Source: Parascedosporium putredinis (lineage: Eukaryota; Ascomycota; Sordariomycetes; Microascales; Microascaceae). Taken from it: DNA of 64,000 bases. The stretch spans positions 1,318,501 to 1,382,500 of the forward strand of contig CASHTG010000002.1 of NCBI GenBank assembly GCA_949357655.1, in the 5' to 3' direction. Made by a program: the position numbers and the translations under genes. The notes below the pieces were generated by a model, which saw nothing but the letters and a program-made list of their open reading frames with translations, made no database searches and was not told the origin of the DNA. Positions 59,709 through 64,000 of the stretch are shown piece by piece (positions within the stretch are counted from its first letter, which is position 1; the number at the start of each line of letters is the position of its first letter).

Positions 59709-60902
59709 ATAAGGGAAGCTAGGTATTAGAAGTAAGTAAGTAAGTAAGATAGTTCTACCTTCCTGGCTACCTATCTACTAGATGACCCCTGTATATCCTC
59801 CTGGATCCTAGATGGTGATCACGTGGGCCATCGGGTGATCTTCAGCTGATATCCATGGGCTGCAGCGGAACGCTGCATCCACATCCAGCCAGCTATGGCA
59901 GCTATGGCCAGCGTGGCTATAGCTGCTAGGGAGCTTTGGTATAACAAATACTGTCTAAGTAAGGTATATAGGGTAGAGTAAAATATATGAGTAATGTACT
60001 ATATTATTACTATTTATATTATACTATTTCCTTAACTTTAATATAGTATATAGTCTATCTTCCCTTTCCTAATAAAAGGGAAATGTAAAGGAATAGTTCG
60101 GATCCGGGGCAGAGCCGGCCTGCGGCGAGCCCCGACCACACCCCAAACCCACTCCAAGCGCACCTAATGTTACGAAGATTACCCGAGTCGCCAGCAACTA
60201 AGGAAGCTAGGCTGAGACCGATATCTCAGACTTGAACCTAGCTCTAGTGAAGGACCGGAGATGGTTTGGAAACGAGTCATCGGTCTAAGATTTGGACAGA
60301 TATCACCTAGACGAGCCAGCGATCTAGGATCTGGACAGATCTCATCTAGAAGGGTAGACACATAATATAAAGAGAAGCATAATCGCAGAGCTAGAATAGG
60401 AAGGAAGGCTCTATAAGCTGAAGTCTATACCCGCGATTTAGCGAACCCACATAGAACTCCCTCCGTGCCTATTCTGTGAATCCCCCATCTCCGCTTAAGT
60501 GTCCCCTGCATATCCCCTTATAGGAAATAACGTGTTAAATGTTCAACGCTTATCACCTGATTTATGTCTGGTGTCGCGGCGCCCTCGTAACGTCCTCGTC
60601 TCGTCGTAGGTGCGCTCTTATCTCTAGTATATAGCTTTAGGCTCGCTGCGGACGCCCCCTAGCGTAGGCAGTGATCTATATAGGGGCGAACCTCTATTGC
60701 GCTCCTACTATATCCCCTAGTACTTAGCCTATTACGTCGCCTAGCCCCGCCGACCCGGCGTCCCTACCCTCGCCGCGTCGGGGGCAACTATTAATCCTAT
60801 GTCTTAGATTGTTAAGCCAACGGAGGTCGCCACCTAGCTGGCAACGTAAAGAGACAACGGACCCCATAAGTTTACGATTCCGACCCGCTAGGAACCACGA
60901 CT

Positions 60903-60921
60903 AAGCGTTCATAGCGACGTC

Positions 60922-60957
<36 letters not shown>

Positions 60958-61001
60958 ACCGAAGCAGAATTCGGTAAGCGTTGGATTGTTCACCCACTAA
61001 T

Positions 61002-61056
<55 letters not shown>

Positions 61057-61440
61057 ATGATCTCGCCGCAATGGTAATTCAGCTCAGTACGAGAGGAACC
61101 GCTGATTCAGATAATTGGTTTTTGCGGCTGTCCGACCGGGCAGTGCCGCGAAGCTACCATCTGCTGGATAATGGCTGAACGCCTCTAAGTCAGAATCCAT
61201 GCCAGAAAGCGGCGATATACCCGCACGTCTAGATGGACAAGAATAGGCTCCGGCTTAGTGTCTTAGCAGGCGGATGGTCCGTCAGGCTCGAAGTGCCTGG
61301 CGGTGATTCGCGAATTGTAATTTTAATGCGCGCGGGGATGAATCCTTTGCATACGACTTAGTTGTGCGAAAGGGTCCTGTAAGCAGTAGAGTAGCCTTGT
61401 TGTTACGATCTGCTGAGGGTAAGCCCTATTCGCCTAGATT
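60903..61440 (+). rRNA. 28S rRNA gene, 3' portion only (5'-truncated)
   Basis: From AAGCGTTCATAGCGAC onward the sequence is the conserved LSU domain V-VI: TTTTTGATCCTTCGATGTCGG, the TGTTCACCCACTAATAGGGAACG block, the sarcin-ricin loop CTCAGTACGAGAGGAACCG at about 61083, and the 3' end near CGCCTAGATTT. Upstream of 60903 the sequence is not rDNA, so about the last 540 of roughly 3,350 nt are present. This is the truncated first unit of the rDNA array. Confidence 0.93.
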
Positions 61441-61486
61441 TCTCAAGATCTTTTACAAGTTTTACTTGTGCGGTTTAGAGGAATTG

Positions 61487-61517
61487 CCTGGTAGTGCCCA
61501 AGTCGGGCATTGCCAGG
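61487..61517 (+). promoter_or_regulatory. Stem-loop in the 3' external transcribed spacer
   Basis: CCTGGTAGTGCCC pairs with GGGCATTGCCAGG over 13 continuous pairs, two of them G-U in RNA, closing an AAGTC loop. It starts about 47 nt after the 28S end. In yeast, RNase III (Rnt1) cuts a hairpin at the corresponding place to begin 3'-end processing of 25S. A smaller ACAAGT/ACTTGT inverted repeat precedes it at 61455-61469. Confidence 0.6.
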
Positions 61518-61540
61518 TTTGATGGCTTCCAGGATATTGT

Positions 61541-61935
61541 TGTCCGCCCGGGACACGAACCATGAGAAGTTATCTTGATTTAATCGAAGAAGGGAAAATA
61601 AAGAAAAGTTCGTCGTCGCCGCCGCCTCGGAAATTTCGGTTTCTTGATGGGGGATGACGGACTTTTTCTTAATTGTTTTTCGTTGTTCGCCCGAGAACTG
61701 GTTTCGAAGAATTGGTGGTTTACTGTTTTTATTTATCAAGACTAACTTGTCCGCCCGGGTATCTATACCTGTTAATGTAAGGTGTAGCAGTTGTTCGCCC
61801 GAGCGCATGTTGTTGTCCGCCCGGGATGGTTCACTAGTTGTTCGCCCGGTACTAATCGGAAAAGTCAGTTGTTGTTCGCCCGGGCATAAAAAAGTAGTTG
61901 TTGTCCGCCCGGGTAGTGGTAGTTATTCGCCCGGG
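61541..61935 (+). repeat. IGS repeat block A: 9 copies of a TGTYCGCCCGGG-type 12-mer
   Basis: Copies start at 61541, 61684, 61748, 61792, 61814, 61839, 61873, 61902 and 61924, all in the same orientation and often preceded by TTG or AGT. Spacing is irregular (22-143 bp) and intervening sequence differs, so only the 12-mer is conserved. Confidence 0.85.
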
Positions 61936-61939
61936 CACT

Positions 61940-62100
61940 GGTTTTACTATTATTTTAGTAGTGGTTATCTAGTTAAGTAAGAATAGTTATAATCGTAATA
62001 GTTATATTATATAAGTTTAATAGTAAAGATCTAATTTAAAGTCGTTAGTATAATTAAGAATAGATAGAAAGATATATATTTTATAATATGCCCTAGCACT
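61940..62100. other. AT-rich segment inside the rDNA spacer
   Basis: About 160 bp, strongly A/T-rich (e.g. ATATATATTTTATAATAT near 62071), lying between the two GC-rich repeat blocks. A DNA-unwinding or rDNA replication-origin role is possible from composition alone. Confidence 0.45.
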
Positions 62101-62133
62101 TATATATGTCTTGGTCACCGACAATATACCACT

Positions 62134-62387
62134 TGTCCGCCCGGGCCAAACCACTTGTTCGCCCGGGACATGCTCCTTGTCCGCCCGGGACACTTTTTGC
62201 CCGCCCGAGACACCTTCTTAGTCGCCTGCTGCCTTTTTTAGTCGCCCGGGACCTTTTTCTTGTTCGCCCGGGACCTTTTTCTTGTTCGCCCGGGACCTTT
62301 TGTTGTCCGCCCGGGACCCTTTTCTTATCCGCCCGGGACCTTTTTCTTATCCGCCCGGGCCGTCCAACGCTCTGTTGGTCGCCCGCG
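62134..62387 (+). repeat. IGS repeat block B: tandem array of about 12 CGCCCGGG 12-mers with 21-22 bp period
   Basis: Copies start at 62134, 62156, 62178, 62198, 62219 (degenerate), 62239, 62261, 62283, 62304, 62326, 62348 and 62376 (degenerate). Later units share the spacer GACCTTTTTCT. Spacing of 20-22 bp is close to two turns of B-DNA, so the motifs lie on one face of the helix. Confidence 0.88.
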
Positions 62388-63222
62388 ACCATGTCACAGA
62401 TCCAAGTGCGAGAGAAACCAACCGTTGTGTGGGTGGGAGCACATTTTTGAAAACCCCATACAAAAAAGTGGCCCAAAAAATTTAGGTGGGGCGGAGCCTA
62501 CGGTGGCGGGGCCCCACCCACTTTCGACCCCCAGGGTATATGAGGGGAGGCGGCAAAGGGTGAAATCCCCGGTGACGCCTCTTCTCGAACAAAACGAGGC
62601 GGCTTTAGTAGTGTTGACTTCTGTCGGCATGTTCTACTGTCGCAAGTGGCGCTCGCGACTTAAAAATCGTATGGGCGCTGCGGGCTTCCCCATCTTCGGA
62701 TGGGCGCCTATTCCGTATCCTGAAGGTCGCCAAATTGTGGTTTCTCGTGCAGCTTGTAGGCGCCCTTGTGCGCGCCTCGCGATGGGAGATTTACTGGGTG
62801 GCCTCCCGAGACGACGATGATCTACCCCTAAAAGGGCAGACTTCGTCGTACCGGCTGCCTGGCGCGCGTCCCGGTTTTCCAAAGGCCGTGGGCGACGTCG
62901 GATGGGCTCTGTGGATAGTTGGCCGCTGGCTAAACCTTTCACTTAGCAACGGGAGGTAATGGTGATAGGGGTCTTCACGGACCCCCTGAACCGGTCCTCC
63001 TCCTGGGGGTACCGGGTCTCACCCGCTCGCTTCGTGCGTTGCGGTGTGCGGCTCGGGCACCCTCTGGGAACCCTAGAAGAGGAAAGCGGATCCCTTTGTG
63101 GTCGTCGCCGATCGGCTCGCGCCGTCGACGGCAACCCAGGGCAGCCTTTTAGTAACTCATCTCTCCGACCAGCCTTTGTGCTGGACGGGTTTCCACTGTT
63201 TCGACGGCGGATCCACGATAGT

Positions 63223-64000
63223 TACCTGGTTGATTCTGCCAGTAGTCATATGCTTGTCTCAAAGATTAAGCCATGCATGTCTAAGTATAAGCAATTATAC
63301 CGCGAAACTGCGAATGGCTCATTATATAAGTTATCGTTTATTTGATAGCACATCACTACATGGATAACTGTGGTAATTCTAGAGCTAATACATGCTAAAA
63401 ATCCCGACTTCGGAAGGGATGTATTTATTAGATTAAAAGCCAACGCCCTTCGGGGCTTCCTGGTGATTCATAATAACTTTTCGAATCGCATGGCCTTGCG
63501 CCGGCGATGGTTCATTCAAATTTCTTCCCTATCAACTTTCGATGCGAAGGTCTTGTCTTCGCATGGTTGCAACGGGTAACGGAGGGTTAGGGCTCGACCC
63601 CGGAGAAGGAGCCTGAGAAACGGCTACTACATCCAAGGAAGGCAGCAGGCGCGCAAATTACCCAATCCCGACACGGGGAGGTAGTGACAATAAATACTGA
63701 TACAGGGCTCTTTTGGGTCTTGTAATCGGAATGAGTACAATTTAAATCTCTTAACGAGGAACAATTGGAGGGCAAGTCTGGTGCCAGCAGCCGCGGTAAT
63801 TCCAGCTCCAATAGCGTATATTAAAGTTGTTGTGGTTAAAAAGCTCGTAGTTGAACCTTGGGCCTGGCTGGCCGGTCCCCTCACCGGGTGCACTGATCCA
63901 GCCGGGCCTTTCCCTCTGTGGAACCCCATGGCCTTCACTGGCTGTGGTGGGGAAACAGGACTTTTACTTTGAAAAATTAGAGTGCTCCAGGCAGGCCTAT
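63223..64000 (+). rRNA. 18S rRNA gene, 5' portion (runs off the window)
   Basis: Starts at TACCTGGTTGATTCTGCC, continues CATATGCTTGTCTCAAAG, ACTGCGAATGGCTCATTA and GTGCCAGCAGCCGCGGTAAT (530 loop, about 63781), and reaches the V4 region (AAAAAGCTCGTAGTTGAAC). No intron is seen in this part. It is the first complete-looking 18S start of the array, transcribed rightwards. Confidence 0.97.

Larger units (their letters stand above)
56431..60902. other. 4.5 kb gene-free region of repeat debris abutting the rDNA
   Basis: No domain-bearing frame. A (GAT)6-7 microsatellite lies near 56829 and an (AAGT)n run near 59730. A very AT-rich, TA-rich block (about 59940-60080) looks like a repeat mutated by RIP. 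The inverted LTR-like pair (58249-58396, 59540-59708) and another TGTTACGA start (60169) lie here. The sequence joins the 28S gene at 60903. Confidence 0.5.
61441..63222 (+). other. rDNA intergenic spacer (with 3' and 5' external transcribed spacers)
   Basis: About 1.8 kb separate the 28S 3' end from the 18S start, short for a filamentous fungus. It contains a 13-bp hairpin just after 28S, two blocks of a CGCCCGGG-cored repeat, an AT-rich block between them, and a GC-rich part (62470-63222) that should include the Pol I promoter and 5' ETS. No 5S rRNA gene is visible, as expected where 5S genes are dispersed. Confidence 0.85.

Noticed and set aside
59940..60080. AT-rich block as a centromere or telomere-adjacent signature
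   Set aside because: It is only about 140 bp, and no TTAGGG repeats or long AT-rich domain are present; a RIP-mutated repeat is simpler.
56431..60902. A CRISPR-like or prokaryote-derived system
   Set aside because: No regularly spaced direct repeats with unique spacers or bacterial-type operons; the window is eukaryotic throughout.
60903..60903. R1/R2-type retrotransposon insertion explaining the 28S break
   Set aside because: The known R1 and R2 target sites lie upstream in 28S, and no element 3' end is visible at the join.

Overview
The window looks like nuclear DNA of a filamentous ascomycete (Pezizomycotina), most likely a Sordariomycete. The reasons are short introns with GT/AG ends and CTAAC branch points, a family-11 xylanase carrying a fungal cellulose-binding module, CFEM and siderophore-transport genes, Tad-type retroelement debris, and rRNA sequence of fungal type. 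Gene density is low: about 15 protein genes, with many 2-4.5 kb intergenic gaps rich in short palindromes.

Layout. 1-107: tail of a possible quinoprotein dehydrogenase. 919-2387: actin-related protein 6 (+). 4592-6109: F-box-type protein (-). 9119-11290: intact UFD1 / zinc-finger / AZUL-like protein (+). 11611-13127: secreted SET-domain protein (-). 14789-15741: four-helix membrane protein (+). 18916-19911: GH11-CBM1 xylanase (+). 20549-24131: cytosolic isoleucyl-tRNA synthetase (-). 24680-25844: short-chain dehydrogenase (-). 26456-27945: AIF/FSP1-like FAD oxidoreductase (-). 29714-30499: GNAT acetyltransferase (-). 33854-35683: siderophore-type MFS transporter (-). 40169-40867: CFEM GPI protein (+). 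41727-42800: DUF7053-like protein (-). 44953-47236: mitochondrial ABC1/UbiB-family kinase (-). 47856-49220: secreted tyrosinase (-). 51016-52226: MDR-type quinone reductase (+). 52417-52516: intron-containing tRNA-Ala(CGC). 54595-56430: decayed retroelement gag. 56.4-60.9 kb: gene-free, LTR-like and AT-rich debris. 60903-64000: left edge of the rDNA array (28S 3' end, a short spacer, 18S 5' part).

The most coherent functional unit is the divergent pair formed by the siderophore transporter and the CFEM gene. Their 4.5 kb shared upstream region contains a 19-bp palindrome made of two head-to-head ATCAGATAA sites, the known target of iron-responsive GATA repressors (SreA/Sre1 family). Xylanase, tyrosinase and the secreted SET protein are the other predicted secreted products.

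Most conserved genes, including the essential isoleucyl-tRNA synthetase, are interrupted by single-base frame breaks at short homopolymers. They all look like the loss of one base, so I read them as sequencing or assembly errors and annotate the genes as functional loci. The rDNA spacer holds a previously unfamiliar-looking array of about 20 copies of a CGCCCGGG-cored 12-mer, part of it at a two-helical-turn period.
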